A DNA stretch of 64,000 nucleotides, from positions 1 through 64,000 of the forward strand of contig JAKMXF010000144.1 of the NCBI GenBank assembly GCA_024704765.1, in the 5' to 3' direction. Made by a program: the position numbers and the translations under genes. Below the pieces are notes generated by a model. The model was not told the DNA's origin and did not search any database. It saw nothing but the letters and a program-made list of their open reading frames with translations. Shown here piece after piece: positions 46,695 through 60,632 of this stretch. Within the stretch, counting starts at the first letter, position 1. Each line of letters begins with the position of its first letter. The stretch comes from Oopsacas minuta. Lineage: Eukaryota > Porifera > Hexactinellida > Lyssacinosida > Leucopsacidae.

Positions 46695-49665
46695 TTATTT
46701 ATTCTTATATTTCCTAAAATTTTTGCTATTTTTCTTCTGAGATTTTATAGCATTCCTTCTGTCCTTTTTCATTCTAGAGTCTACTCGCTTGTAGCGCCCT
46801 TTCACACCTTTAGGTCTGCCACCCTGCCCCTTGTCACTTTTCTTAGAAACCACATAGGACACTTTCCCGCGTGATTTTATTTGTCCCGCCTTTTTATATA
46901 GTTTCTTAATTTTATCAATTTTCTCTTTCTGAGCTGTGACGTCATTTGTGTCAGGCAGGTTATCCAATATTTTACGCGCCATTTCCACCTTTTTAGCGGC
47001 TTTAAATTTCCTTTTCGCCTTTGCTTCAACTATCTTTTTGATTGGTCGATTATCAATCTCTTTCTGGCGCGTATTATAGTACTCAACCTGACAACGTAAA
47101 GAACGTTACTACATTCCTTATACAAATCTAGCATAACTTACTTGTTGCTTAGTAACGGGTAGTATCCTAAAGGAATGCTTCTCTTCGTCGTCAAGGAACC
47201 AATCAGGAATGTCTAATCCTTCATCTCTGTTTGTATATCTATTATAGGCGCCATCTATTATGTCCTCACGGGACCCCTTAGAGAGGAACATTTGTTCCGC
47301 TAGGGCTAGACCAATCGGGTCCAGTCTCTTAGTTCCAGTAATAGTTCCGGTTACACTCTCGTCGCTATCTGATTGGCTATGATATCCATCTAGATTACAT
47401 GTATAAATACAGTAAACATTGGAGTTAACGACACTCGTTTGGGCGGGCGAAAAAGGTGGCCATATCCGGGTTATGGCGTGTGCAGAATAATGCTGCGAGA
47501 TTCTGGGCAAGCAAAATGAGTCGTTATATGCGATTTGTTGTTATTTCCAATGTTTACTCTCTACAATAATAGAATACATATATAACATACCAATATCCAT
47601 GTTATGCTGCTGGGGTAGAACAGATCCATTCGTCAGCTGTTGTGACACATTTTTAACACCTTTTAGCTGTGCTACTGCATTCTTTAAATCTATATCTTCA
47701 TCTCTATCAGCTCTGTGTTCTGATTGGTTAAAAACATCCCTCTCGAACCACTTGTCGCCTCTGGAATGTGACACATTTCTCCCTAGAGACTAACAGGAAT
47801 GTATAACACATTCCTCGCCTACCATGGTAACAACACAAATATGTACCTCTGTTAGAATTGGTGCTTCATCATTACTACTGTCAATAGAGAATGTGTCCTC
47901 AAGTGGCTCAGTGCCACTTTTGAATGTGTCCGGCAAATCTTCTTCATCTCTCATGTCCCAGTCACATCTAGATAGAGGTGGCTTAAAAGTCTCAATTGTG
48001 TCCTCAGGTGGTGGCTCAATATCCCCATCTAACATTTCTTGTAGCTGCAAAAATAATTAAATAAAATACAGATAATTAGTTCCAACTGAAACTAACCTGG
48101 TCCTCATTCGTAATGCCATTAATATTGAAAAGTGGCATATCATTGTGGCTCATATCCTGAACACCTCCAGGGAACATTTTCATAGACTCAGCTAGTTTCA
48201 GTTTCCGTTTAAGCGCCACTTTCCTTTCCCGCTTTTTCTTCTGTCTCTTCTCACGACTTAGTTCCGTATTTATCAACTTTAGTTCCGATTCTCCCTCCGA
48301 CACATCTGTGCCACTTCCAGAAAGTGGATCAGTCTCTACAGAGTCTGATTGGTCAATAAAATTACGTAATGTGTCTCTCCATTTTAACAGAATTCTCAGT
48401 TCTCTCCGACCTAACACCTGAATGTCCTAAAAATAGAATACAAAATTGTAAATATTAATACAGTAGATACCGGTTAAGAGAGTACCGGATAAGAGAGTAC
48501 CGGATATAAGCACCATCCTCTGGATACCGGTTCTCTTATACTCCTGTATATTATACCGGTCATAAGAACATGTATTGCTACTCCTAAGGGTGTTCTTATA
48601 ACCAGTATACATTGTCTTTATGTTACTATAAATAGCAACCTTGAATAAGGTGATAATCTCATTGGTTGTAGCAGGGTGTTTCTTGAATATATCCATGTCT
48701 ATTTCCAAACTGCTGGCTTCCTTTAATAACTCTAAGTGGTTGCGGGAGAGGACGAACTCGGAAAGTGGCACAGGGTGGTACACTAGAGGGTGTGAAGTGT
48801 CGCTGTACCCCTCAGCCCGTTTCTTCTTCCCGGAAATAAGTTGTGACACTTTTATGACGTCAGGAGCCTTCTCCAGCCGTTTTGATTGGCTAACCTCTGT
48901 TTCCTATGGATACCAAATGAATAACATGGTTGCTATGGTAATAATAACAGGAATTTACCTTGAATATATATTTGGGATCTAACAGCTTAGGATCCAAAGA
49001 ATCAGGCGCCAAATATCCTCTGCAAACTATAAATATTTCAGCACTCTCCAGACGGGATGCTTCCGGTTTGGTGGCAGTAACGTGGTGGAACAGCTGTTGA
49101 CAGACCCACAAGAGAGCAGAGTAGTCCTTGGACCGGAACACCTTTGTTATGAACCATCCATCAGCCCTCAGAAAGTGACACGCTAGTCCTAGCGCCTTCA
49201 GACATAGCGACACCTATTATAGTGTAAAATTAATGTCTTAAAGTGACACAAACCACTTCACACCTGGTCATAAGCGTCCTGTTCCCATGCTACTCCCATA
49301 TTCGGCGCCCCGTCGTTAAGCACGACATCAGCTTTCACGCCTTTTCCTAATTCCTTAGTGAGCATAGACCGACACTTTTCTGTAGTTATGTCACATTGAA
49401 ATGTCTTCACACCTGGGATAGGAGCTATAGGAACAAGATCTACCCCAACAACGCTACTGGAGATTGGCATGTGTTGCTGTGCAGCTTGTAACCAACTACC
49501 AGGGGCGGCACAAAGGTCAATGAGACAATTGGAACATTCTAGAAATTGGAACTTCCTATTTAATTGTAATAGTTTGAATGCAGCTCTGCTCCTATATCCG
49601 GTCTCCTTAGCCAGTTTGTAGAATTTATCCCTTCTCTGTTTACCATGTTTAGCTTTCTTGCCCAT
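46695..49665 (-). CDS. FTSJ3: FTSJ3/Spb1 rRNA methyltransferase (copy B)
   Basis: Second copy of 9761-12731, with all exons shifted by 36934 (first exon 49264-49665, last 46695-47087). The frame is intact. One amino-acid change was noted in the middle region (SHNHLELL in copy A, SRNHLELL here). Catalytic motifs are unchanged. Confidence 0.95.
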
Positions 49666-49835
49666 TACTTAAACAGCTAGTTAAACAGCTATCTAGCTAT
49701 ACAGTTATCTAGCTATACAGCTACCTAGTTAAACACAGGTTATATTTATCAATTAAAAAGGTGTCAAAATGTGAGTATTCATTCAGAAGTAACGTAGGTG
49801 TGATAATATGGATATAGAGGGTAAATAGTTTGTTC

Positions 49836-52800
49836 TTAAGCCGTGACTTTAGCAGGAGGTTTCAGATTGAAACCTCCACCTGTGAATCGAGGGACATCTG
49901 CCCTGGGAGCAGCTGGGGGGTGAGGTCCCTCTGACATCTGTAGAATAGCTCTCTCTCTCTCTTTCCCCTGTTGTTCCTTTTTCTTCTGGAGATAGTACTT
50001 CTTTTTAACCTCCTGGAGCTCTCTGGACAATCGGTCAGACTCCAATCTATTCTCAGCTATCTGTGATTGGTACATATTCAGCTCAGAGGCCATACTCTTC
50101 ATCTGTTTGGTCTTCTCTCTGAGTGTCTGTTGGTATAATTGGAGCTGTTGACTAACCTCTGGTCCAGGGTTCTTCTCTAGCACACGTTTAAGTTCTATAG
50201 ATATATAATTCCAATATACCATATCGGTAACCAAGATAGATATATAGCACATACCCAAGTACAATCTTTCCTTCTCCTGTATTTGCAGCTCTTTCTCCAC
50301 GGCCTCTTCTGTCTTATGGATAAGTCTCCTCTGGAGAGTTTGTATCTTTTGTAAAAGCTCAAAAGTGTTCGGGTCACTACCTTCTAGTTTACGCCACCTA
50401 AACGACACGTGGTTACTAAGAATCCACATCGGAATGTGTCATATATCTACCTGTGTACATTCATGGGGTTCTCAAGCTCCTCCTCCAGTGCTTTACACCG
50501 TGTCCTCTCCTTAATTAGCTCCCTCTGGGTGTGATGTACCTCTCTCCTCAGCTCATCTACATTAGCTACCGTCCTATGGAGTAGTCCCTTCTCGCGTCTG
50601 AGGTTCCTCACCTCTGACATTAATATCCGGATGTCATCCACACGGGCTCTGTACTGTACTTCTCCTTTGGACAGGGTACTAGTCTGTATCTTAATCTTCT
50701 CATAGAGAAGAGCTAACTCATCATTACGTCTAATCAGCTGAGTTCCCAGGATATCTCGCTCATTAATAACCTAGTAATCTCATTAAATGGTGTAAGGAAT
50801 GTGTGTTACTATAAATAACTTGTTCCAGCTGTTTCTTCTGTCTCAACCTTTCACCGTCTGCTTCTGCTATAATTTTATTCAGCTTCCTCTCCTCTGCCCT
50901 CTGGTTATCGAGGTGTTGTCTTAGAGCTGTTAGTTCCTGTCTCCTCTGAGAGAGGTCATGGGTCAGTCCCTCCTTCTCCTTCTCTACCCTGAGGTGTTCA
51001 TTCTTCTCTTTTAAGAGAGCTGAGTCACTGGTGGCTATCTCGTCCTTCAGCTGATCTATCTAGGTGTTAAAAGTGGTGTATCGTAAAGCACAGACAATCC
51101 CTATTAGTTCCGGTATTAGTTCCATATTATACCTGATGTGTCATTATCTTAATCTTCCGTTTAAACTCAGATATCTCATCCTGTGCTTCTATCAAATTCT
51201 TGGAGTACAGATTCCTGTCTGATCTCGCAGCTTCATAAAGGTTCTGTTGCTCTTTCAGATTTTTATCTGATTCTGCTACCTTCTTGCGTAGCTCAAAGAT
51301 CTTCATTTCCTTCTTCTTAACCTGTAAACAATATGGTAAATAACAAGATGAATGAGTAAACAAACTAGTAAACAACTTGAACTAGTCATACCTCATTCAT
51401 AGACTCAGTACATTGCTTCATAACATCTTCTGCTTCTGTGAAATAATTCGCTCTTTCCTTCTCTAACACCTTCACGTGTTTACGGACAGACCCTAGCTCC
51501 CCCTCTGTATCTCCTCTCTCCCTCTCTAGATTATGTATACGTGTATCCTAGCAACACAGGAATGTGTTATACAATGAGTATAGCTTATAAGGACCACATC
51601 CTCTGGAAACGGTTCTCATATATAGCGACAAAATTATCACACCTGTAATTTAATCATCTCCTCTTTACGGTCAACCTCAGTCTCTGTCTTCCGTAGTAAT
51701 TTCTTGGTGTTGTCTCTCTCTCTGAGGAGATCGTCCAGCTGTTTTTGTTTGTTATCAGTTAGACGTTTAGTTTGATCCACCTCCCTCTCTAGTCCTGATA
51801 TCTGAGCCTTCAATGTATCTTTATCCATCTCTAGTTTGGATTTCTCTTCCTCCTTAAGTGTCACTCTTTTCTGGAGTCTGTCTCTTTCTCGTGCCACCTA
51901 CAGCCACTTATAAATACCGACACATTATGCCACCTAACTTCCCTCACCTTAATACTCTCCTGCTTGAGGGTAGCTAGCTCCTCCTCCTTCAATTTTAGCT
52001 CTCTGTTCCTCTGATCCATCTCCTCACTCAGCTGATCATTATACTGAGTCAGCTGATAATATTGTCCCTGTAGCTTATTGTGTTTCACCTCCAGCAGTTC
52101 AAGATCACGGGTCTGTTTATCAATGTGCCCCTTCAGATCTATCACGTCACTATCTAGGCCGGATTTCTCCTCAGACAGCTGATTAAGTTCTGTCTGCTTG
52201 GATGCTATCTCTTTATTCCGTGACTCCAATTCATCTACATACATATTCTATGAATACCAATTGACTATTTGGTTGCTATGTATAATAACTAACTCTTTTT
52301 CTTCTCAAGCTCCTCTTCAGCTTGTCTCCTTCTACTGACCTCCTTGTACTCATTCTGTTTATGCACCTTAGTCTCCTTTACCAACTCTAGCACCCTCTGC
52401 TCTGCCTGGGTCTTCTGTTTCTCAGCAGCTGTTATATCCTCCTGTATAAGACCCAGCTGTTTCCTGAGACCTGACACCTCTTCTAGTGCCTCCTCCATCT
52501 GTTTGTTTAACTGTTCCTTCTGTTCCGCTAGTTCATGAGACTGTTGTTCCCCTCCGAAGTTAAGACCCGCACCCTTCTCTACTAGAGTAGTCAAGTTAGC
52601 GATTTCTACCTACATACACACATTCCATTCATCTATAACCCGTTACTATACAATACCTATACTGGTTAAAAATATGATTTATCATATTTTAACACCTTTA
52701 GAGACTGAATAGTTTGTCTTCCTCTCTGCTCCTTCTCATGAGAGGTCTCTAACATGTTCCATAACTTCTCTATCTCTTTCTTAAGTGACACAATTGTACT

Positions 52801-53274
52801 CTTATCGTCTTGTGACAGTTTTAACACCTCTGATACTTTAGCTGCATGACTGGCAATCTCTGCATTCAGTTCTCTGCAAAAGCAACCAAATCATACAGGT
52901 GGAATGTAGTGTACATTAATTGAATTATCCTGGTGCAAATACATGCACGTAAACAGGAATTAATCCATGGTTCGTAATACAAGTTAAGGTCAGAATGATA
53001 GGAAAATAACCACTTATCCATGGTCCAATCTGGGACCCCATTAAGGGGTACTTGTACTCTATAGATCCACATACCTGCACTTAGTAACAAGTTTCTTTTC
53101 AGACTCATGACTCTTCCTCAGAGCTTGGTGTAGCTTCTCATATTCTAACCGGAACTTCTCCAGACTCTTATCACCCATTAGTTCCTGTAACACATCTTGG
53201 AAATCCTTCTCCAGAGCTTCAAAGGCATCCTCTGCTATGCTGGGTACCTGAGTCTTATTCTTGTCCTGTTCCAT
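49836..53274 (-). CDS. CFAP58: CFAP58 ciliary coiled-coil protein (copy B)
   Basis: Second copy of 12902-16340, with eleven exons shifted by 36934 and no frame change. A few substitutions were noted (near 49904, 49949, 50678 and 52530). The conserved block LENPMNVHRWRKLEGSDP is intact. Confidence 0.95.
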
Positions 53275-53424
53275 ATAGGTGTTAAACAGCTATATAATGT
53301 GAATAACAATAAATAGGAAATTCGTCACACGATAAGCTACAACAATTGGAACTAGAACTAAAGGAGTGAAAATGTGATAAAATGAAATACAGCAGCGCTT
53401 AAAAATATACAAATATACAATTTA

Positions 53425-55131
53425 TCATAGAATAAAATCAAGAGAATTGTTAGACTCCCATTCATGAGTGTCCTCATCTGAGAGAGGTTCATCTGGACAG
53501 AATAGAGTCAGCTGATTATTACGCGCCAGAATAAAGGCGCGTAATAACGCTTCTAAAGAATTTTCACAACAATCAAATCCTTCTATAGAATAGGCGCCAG
53601 AAGTGTCGCTATTAATCCTATGGTGTCGTATGCCATCTTCCATGTGGATAGATAGAGCTAATTTATCAGGACTTGACTCCCGAAACCTTACAAGGAATGT
53701 TCCCACTGCCATCCCGCGTAATATCTCCTCTGCGTCCTGTCTGGATATGGACCTAAGGATGGACCGCTTGAGACAGGAAATGGGTAGAGGGAATAGTTCT
53801 GGTTCCGTTATATTCATATGTTTTGACACTTCTACCAATTTGCCAGGTACAGTATGAGTTCTTTTGGGCAGCAGAGGTGGCATAGTGTCCACATTTTCAT
53901 AGTCCGGTGTGACACTGTGACATCCGTTAGTGGCAGTCTTTGGTTCCGTATTAGTGTCAGGTGGCACGTATAGTTCCATATTTCCAGGCCATATAGTGAG
54001 ACGTGGCAGGGTGGTGTTCAAGAAAGAATTCTTCCTATCCAAACTGGAATGGAAATTCATAGGTGTCAAATGTGGCGTAGAAGTGTCGGGGGAGTGTCTC
54101 TCAGACAGGACAGAGAGTGCAGGTTGTATACGGGTGTTAATCCAGTGAAGTGGTTGATTTGTGTCACGTGATAACTTAGCTAGACTATGTGGCAGAGAGG
54201 TGGATCTATGAAACTTAGGGGGCCTTACTAGTTCTAATAACGAGGTGTTAAGAACATCTAGAGACGTGGGATTATAGAAGGGACACTGTAGGAAATTGGC
54301 ATAGTTATCAAGCTGAGAAGAGGTGTTACTATGTCCTGTGTAGTCCAGAGAGGACAGGTCCTGGAACTTGTCAGAATGGGAGAGGGCATCTAGCGTCTCC
54401 AGGTTATCCATACCACCTGTCCTCTCTAGGTGTTGCTTAGGTTTCTGTTGTCGATGGAGAGCTGTGGATATGTCTGGAAGGGAAATTATGTCAGCGTCTA
54501 TATCCTCTTGTGACAGACAAGGCACAGGTGTCATAAGTGGCACAGGGGTAGGTGGCGCTGATTCGTACCACCTCATGTTATTAAGTGGGAGGTGACAATC
54601 CGCCAGAGACCTCCTCCTGAACAGACTCCTTGTACCCAGATCCATCTCCGCGGGAGTGGGAGAGGAATCTGTAGATCGGGTTCCGATTGTCCGTCTACAG
54701 AACTGTACGTATTCAGAAGGGGCACCGATGAAGAAATCGTCCGCGTACCGCCCTAGAGATCCGATTGAGGATACGGAGCTGATGGAGTACACGGACCGCT
54801 GGGAAGCCTGGCGCTTAGGTGACACTGATTTCGACGCCTCAAGAATATGCATCATCCATGTGGCACGATGTAGCTCATTTGGCGCACGGAAGTGGTGTGT
54901 GGTCTTACCCATATGGAGAGAGAATTGGTAATTATTCCGTTTTGATTTTCCCATTTTACAAGTGGCAGATTCGTGAATGTGGATTTGTGTCGGATTAGCG
55001 TTAAAATCGTGAAATAAGAAAAGTTGTCGACCCAGTAGTTGTACAAAGTAACACTTCCACCGCTTTAATTTCATCTCTAGGTGTCCCTCAAGGAGGCTCA
55101 GGCCACCTATGCCACTAGGATATACTTGCAT
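53425..55131 (-). CDS. PH-SH2 signalling adaptor (copy B)
   Basis: 568-residue single-exon copy of 16491-18197, identical by eye, with PH domain, Ser/Pro-rich linker and SH2 domain (FLVRFRES) intact. Confidence 0.85.
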   Translation of the reverse strand: MQVYPSGIGGLSLLEGHLEMKLKRWKCYFVQLLGRQLFLFHDFNANPTQIHIHESATCKMGKSKRNNYQFSLHMGKTTHHFRAPNELHRATWMMHILEASKSVSPKRQASQRSVYSISSVSSIGSLGRYADDFFIGAPSEYVQFCRRTIGTRSTDSSPTPAEMDLGTRSLFRRRSLADCHLPLNNMRWYESAPPTPVPLMTPVPCLSQEDIDADIISLPDISTALHRQQKPKQHLERTGGMDNLETLDALSHSDKFQDLSSLDYTGHSNTSSQLDNYANFLQCPFYNPTSLDVLNTSLLELVRPPKFHRSTSLPHSLAKLSRDTNQPLHWINTRIQPALSVLSERHSPDTSTPHLTPMNFHSSLDRKNSFLNTTLPRLTIWPGNMELYVPPDTNTEPKTATNGCHSVTPDYENVDTMPPLLPKRTHTVPGKLVEVSKHMNITEPELFPLPISCLKRSILRSISRQDAEEILRGMAVGTFLVRFRESSPDKLALSIHMEDGIRHHRINSDTSGAYSIEGFDCCENSLEALLRAFILARNNQLTLFCPDEPLSDEDTHEWESNNSLDFIL

Positions 55132-55516
55132 TCTATTTATAGTAACAAATAAACAACAAACAAGTAAACATACTATTGATATAATTCAGCTCAACTATTT
55201 ATAAATTTTTCCATGGCAACTGAGTTATCATACAAATATGTAGATATAGTTCATGTGCTATTATCATGTTGCTATGGATAAAAGATTGGAATGTGTAAAT
55301 CTTAAGAAATAGCATATTTGTGTACATAATAGCTAGGTGTCAAATTCCATATATACATAGTGAAACTAATTAGGTTATAGTTCAATATTGCTTAATTCAT
55401 ACTGGTTGCTAAGCAAGTTCTCAGGAATTCAATATATATGTAGCCAGTTTAAGCAATGACACTATCCCACAGAGCCCTCGACAGGATTGAATATTAATAA
55501 TTAGTATATCATATGA
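55132..55516. other. AT-rich spacer (copy B)
   Basis: Same as 18198-18582; no gene seen. Confidence 0.6.
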
Positions 55517-58500
55517 TTATTTATATATTGAATTGAATGATCTTCCTAGCACCAGCTTCCTGACCTCTTGAGTACCTGCGCCTATCTCATACAGCTTAGC
55601 ATCTCTAAGGATTCGTCCCGTGGGGTAGTCATTAATGTATCCGTTACCACCTAGACACTGTATCGCATCTAGAGCCACAAGGACACTTTGTTCCGATGAG
55701 TACATGAGCACAGCAGCACAGTCTCTTGGACTAATGTGTCCCTGGTCCACAGCACGCGCCACAGAGTATAGATATGTACGAGCAGCTGATAACCGTGTGA
55801 ACATAACTGCCATTTTCTCTTGAATCAGCTGGAAGTGTCCAATAGGTTGATTAAACTGGTTACGAGAATGTACGTATGGAATGGTAATATCTAAAGCAGC
55901 TTGCATAAGACCAATAGGACCTCCAGACAGGACCAGTCTCTCTACATCAAGCCCGCTCATCAGCACGTATACACCTTTATTCTATAAATAGAATAAGAAA
56001 CGGGCTACCATAATAGGTATGTATCAAATTGAAATACCAACTGGCATAACAGTAACTAACCAATTGTCCTAACATGTTATCCTTAGGTACCCTGACATCC
56101 TCAAATACCAGCTCAGAGGTGTTAGACCCTCTCATCCCTAACTTGTCCAATTTAGGGGAGGTACTGTACCCTGCCATGTCCCTCTCCACAATGAATGCTG
56201 TAATACCATGCTGGTGAGCTGATGTGTTGGTTTTAGCATACACTACTATGACGTCAGCATCTGGACCATTGGTTATCCAAAATTTAGTGCCATTTAGTAG
56301 AAAGTGGTCTCCCTTGTCCTCTGCCCTGTAGCGACATAATAGCACCATTAAAGTGTCACAAATAAGTAACAGAGTTTATTCGTAATAATTAAATCATCAC
56401 CTCTGTGAGAATCCCTTAATATCAATGTGATTACATCATTTTAATTGTGACACAATAATGTGACATCTGATAAATATGTAGATAGATAGCCTTACAAATT
56501 CTATCACAAGTAAACAATATGAACTAATATATACAAACAATAATAACTTACTTTAGTTTCATTGACACCACGTCTGAACCAGATCCAGCCTCACTCATAG
56601 CTAGGGCGCCTATTTTATCTCCAGTGATCAGCTGGGGAAGAAACCGAGCCTTTTGATCAGCTGTTCCATGTCTAGTAATCTATAAATGGAAGTGTAACCT
56701 TGTAAATACGAATACCAACGGACGGGTCTACACTACTTGCCTTATAATACCAATGAAATAACAATTCAGGGAAAGCGGGACGGAAGACACTTAAAACTCA
56801 TTTTTGGGACATCGCGAAACATAGCATGTGTAGAAATTCTTATTAACATGTATGCCAATTAATTAAATAATTAACAAACATATATGAATACATATAGTTC
56901 CATATTAAGATAGATTAGCATTACCCATCAAATATCTTATCGACAGATAGACATAATAAGAATTGTCTGTGAGAAGTGGCTTCTTAGTGACGCAATCTGA
57001 TGGCTGAAGTGGCAGAGAATGGCAGAATCCATGTCAAACTCAGCAAGGCAAGAAGCCAAACTTTACTTAAAAGGATTCCTATTTAGTAACAATAATATGC
57101 TCTATTTGAAACTGGAACCAAGCTATCATGTATCACAGGCTGTATAACATTCCACACATATAGCATAGCAACGAACCTTGTAAACAAGAATGTATCAATT
57201 AGCAACAAGCTAGAAACAAATGACTACACACTGCTGTGGATACTGTAACTGTAACTATGGGTGTTGATGAATTGTGTATAAATACCAGTATAAACACACA
57301 CGAGTAATTACGAGACAATTCTACAGCCTTCAGTATATATTAAAAATTTTGTTATTATATATTTGTGATTATTAGGCGGCAAATGAATCACACTGGGGTA
57401 ATCCCATTGGGTACTCAGAGGAATCTCCCCTATCCCCTACCAATGAACCAACACTACTCAACACTTCATAGATATTATCCCAAGACACAATTTATGCCAC
57501 ATGCCACTCAGCTCGACACAATTTTAGCGCCTCCGAATTACTACGATATTTCACTCCCACAGGCCAATCAGATTCGAGTACATCAAATGGCGCATGAATT
57601 GCCGTTAGCAGAGGTTACAGAGAAAAAGACATTTAAAATGACACATTGTGACACAAAACCACCACAAATTGAGTCAACACATGGTGATATAAAATCAAGG
57701 ATTGAGCGGAGGATCACAGAGCTTAACACCCAATTACAATATGCACCCAGGGACCCTAGCTCTCCCTGGTGGGACGAATTCGCGGACAATTTCTTCCACA
57801 CACACTCCACCATCTTAGTGTTACTGCCACAAAATGGCAAGAAGGACACACGGCAGAGCAGATTCCATCTGGAGAAGACACCTCTAGCTGCTATGGAATT
57901 CTTTAAGAATCTATATGAACACCAGGTAACCATGACAACTAACTAAATATGTAACAATACACTTTCCTTATAAGGAAATTATCGTAATATGTAATACATG
58001 CATAATTAGGTGTCACAAGTAGGAATTAGTCTAAAAAGCAATTTGATAGTTACAGAAAATACTTGGACAGATGGCACGAGGTGTCACGCGCCAGAAGCTG
58101 TCCTCTTTACAGAACACCATAAGCCACAAAGTGTTAAAGTAACAACTGAGGGAAGTATGTCAATTATATTCACACCTCAGCTCAAAATACAACATTTGGA
58201 ATTTGACATAAAGAGCGCCACCGAATTTGTGGCGCGTAAAAATTTCCATAATCTGAACAAAAGTGGCCTACATGAAATGCGCGCCAATTCACTTGTTACG
58301 GGATCCATAATGAGACGATAGAATTCCTTAAAATGACCCGAGTATTAGAGAGTAAGTTAATCAATGAAATTACAGTATATATTGTATAGCAACCATTTTG
58401 TGTCTTAGGCATGCAAGCTATGATGGCACAACACAAGTCAAAGAATTCTATCCCACAAGAGATAGAGACATCCGGGACACAATCCACTCAGGAGGAGGAT

Positions 58501-59862
58501 ACACCGACACCTCGCAGTGCCACTAAGATAACATCTAACATTCAAGCTCGTAACTATAGCAACTATAAGAATGTAAAGAATGCGAGGAAGAATCGTAAAC
58601 GGAAATTGAATACCGACTGGAATATGAACAAGAGGAACAAAAGTGACGAAAAGTTTGAAATAGTGGCACAGGCAGAAGTGGAGGTAGTACGACACAATCC
58701 TGAGGTGGCAGGCCGTGTGGTCTACTCCATAACTAGACCTCACCATAGCAACCAGAGAGGAATGTATCAAATCCCAGCTTCGTCAAATAAATAGCTATAA
58801 TTCCATATATTACGCATTAATAATAGCTGAGCTCATTGCACAATAATAATATATTGCTAAACTGTAATCAGATAGAGGAGGAGGGACAGGGGAGTGCCGA
58901 GGGGTACATATTGGGTAAGATAAGAGAGAAGTGGGATAGGTGTTAATTTGTGTACTACCTTCTGAAATATCATAAATGGTAATGACACAGTTGGGAGTGT
59001 TTATATACTAGTTGCTAGATACAAGTCATTAAAGTAGATACAATATGGAACTATATAATATTCTAACACATATTAGTTCCAGTTCAAGGCGTATACGGTC
59101 TTACCTCTATGATAAGAAAAGAGATACGACAGTAGAACTAAGATAAGATACTTGCAATTCATTTGAATACAGTCCTTATTAGAATATGACATTATGTTTC
59201 TTGAAAGGGTAAGTCTTATCTGAGTATATGAAAACTATAATATTCACAAAAATGGACTCATACAGGGGGCAATTGGCCTCTTGGATCACTAATTATTCGT
59301 TAATCTAATTAACACCCTATATGAGGATATAGGTCCCGATTGATCCCCATGTTTAGTACTAGTATATATCATAATTATCAGCTGACCTGGTTAACACATA
59401 GATTAGAATGTGCGCCATAACTTAATGCAATGCTACCAGAGGCTCTACTCATCTCCTCCATGACGACACAATGCTCAGTAAAACCCATTCTAACACCTCC
59501 ATACTCCTCTTCAGCTGTTATACCTAGCAATCCCATACCTCCGCACTTTCTGAAGAATTCTCTCAGCTGACTCCAACCATTATCTTTATCAATTCTATCT
59601 GCATACGGCGCCAAATGCTCAGTACAAAAGGCTCTCACTGATTGGCGGAGTTGTATCTGTAGATCTGTAAGACCTATGAAAAACAGCTGTTAAGAAATGG
59701 GTAATCTAAAAATAGATTCATACCTGAAACCTTGTCATCTACCTCTATACCAGCATTACTAACATTCCCACTGGTTGCTAAGGACGGGCTAGTAGTCTGC
59801 CATCTCCTCCAAGTGGCGCAATGTGTCCTGGTGGCACAGATCCTTCTGAGAGTCTTAAACAT
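55517..59862 (-). CDS. IVD: Isovaleryl-CoA dehydrogenase (copy B)
   Basis: Second copy of IVD. Exons: 59724-59862, 59387-59673, 56552-56679, 56061-56325 and 55517-55981. The coding sequence is unchanged by eye. Intron differences near 59119, 59202 and 59346 are single bases. LDB is again nested antisense. Confidence 0.95.
57383..58794 (+). pseudogene. LDB: LIM-domain-binding protein with frameshift (copy B)
   Basis: Second copy of LDB with exons at about 57383-57925, 58010-58351 and 58409-58794. One C is missing near 58290 (CCAATTCACTTG against CCAATTCCACTTG in copy A), so exon 2 runs into a stop at about 58321 and the end of the dimerisation domain and the basic tail are lost. Exons 1 and 3 are unchanged. 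Confidence 0.78.
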
Positions 59863-60632
59863 GCTAATATTCAAATTAATTATAATTCACATTCCTGATT
59901 AAGTCACTGGTTGTCAGGGATAATTAAGCTAGAAATTAAACTGGAAACATATGACACCTTTTTTCAGTATTTACTTGTAGAGATGCTTAGAGATAAAATA
60001 AAGATGGATCAAGGTGTTAAGTGGTTTCATTAAGAAATACTCAATGACCCATCAAACAGCTGATACATAACTAATTCAATACTAATTGGGGCAGCCAATC
60101 AAATTCTGTAGTTGAATCCCTTGGTTTTTAACACATATCTGGTTTAGGGACAATTCCAATTTATAACAACCTAGTGATACGAAAACCTAAATGGAATGTG
60201 TGAATTTAAACTGATGGTGTAATGAAATACCCAAATAGAGTAGCTTTAATCAGAACAGGAGTTAAACACCATTTGGAAATGCTCTAAAATTCTCATTAGA
60301 CTTAATTGAATTATTTCATACACTAAACTAAACGAATGATTTGCAATTGGAAAAGTACTATTCGTATTAGCTAGGGTCTACTGAGGCGGTCCACGGACCC
60401 CTTGGTGGTGGACGGACGACAGCAGGGGTCCACAGAATGTGTTAAAATTGGTATAGGTGTCTGGTCTATTGTATAAACAATGTATTCCAATAAATAATGC
60501 AAATATTGGAGTTATAATTAAGTGGTTGGTAAGCTGAGAGCTGATTGGCTATATCTGCATATTTGTAGGCATTGAGGTTGCTAAGCAGTAACCTATAACT
60601 CAGCCAATCAAATCCTAGCTTAGATATTACAC
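59863..60632. promoter_or_regulatory. Divergent IVD-LONRF spacer (copy B)
   Basis: Same as 22928-23697, including the degenerate repeat at 60376-60435; one substitution near 59920. Confidence 0.5.
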
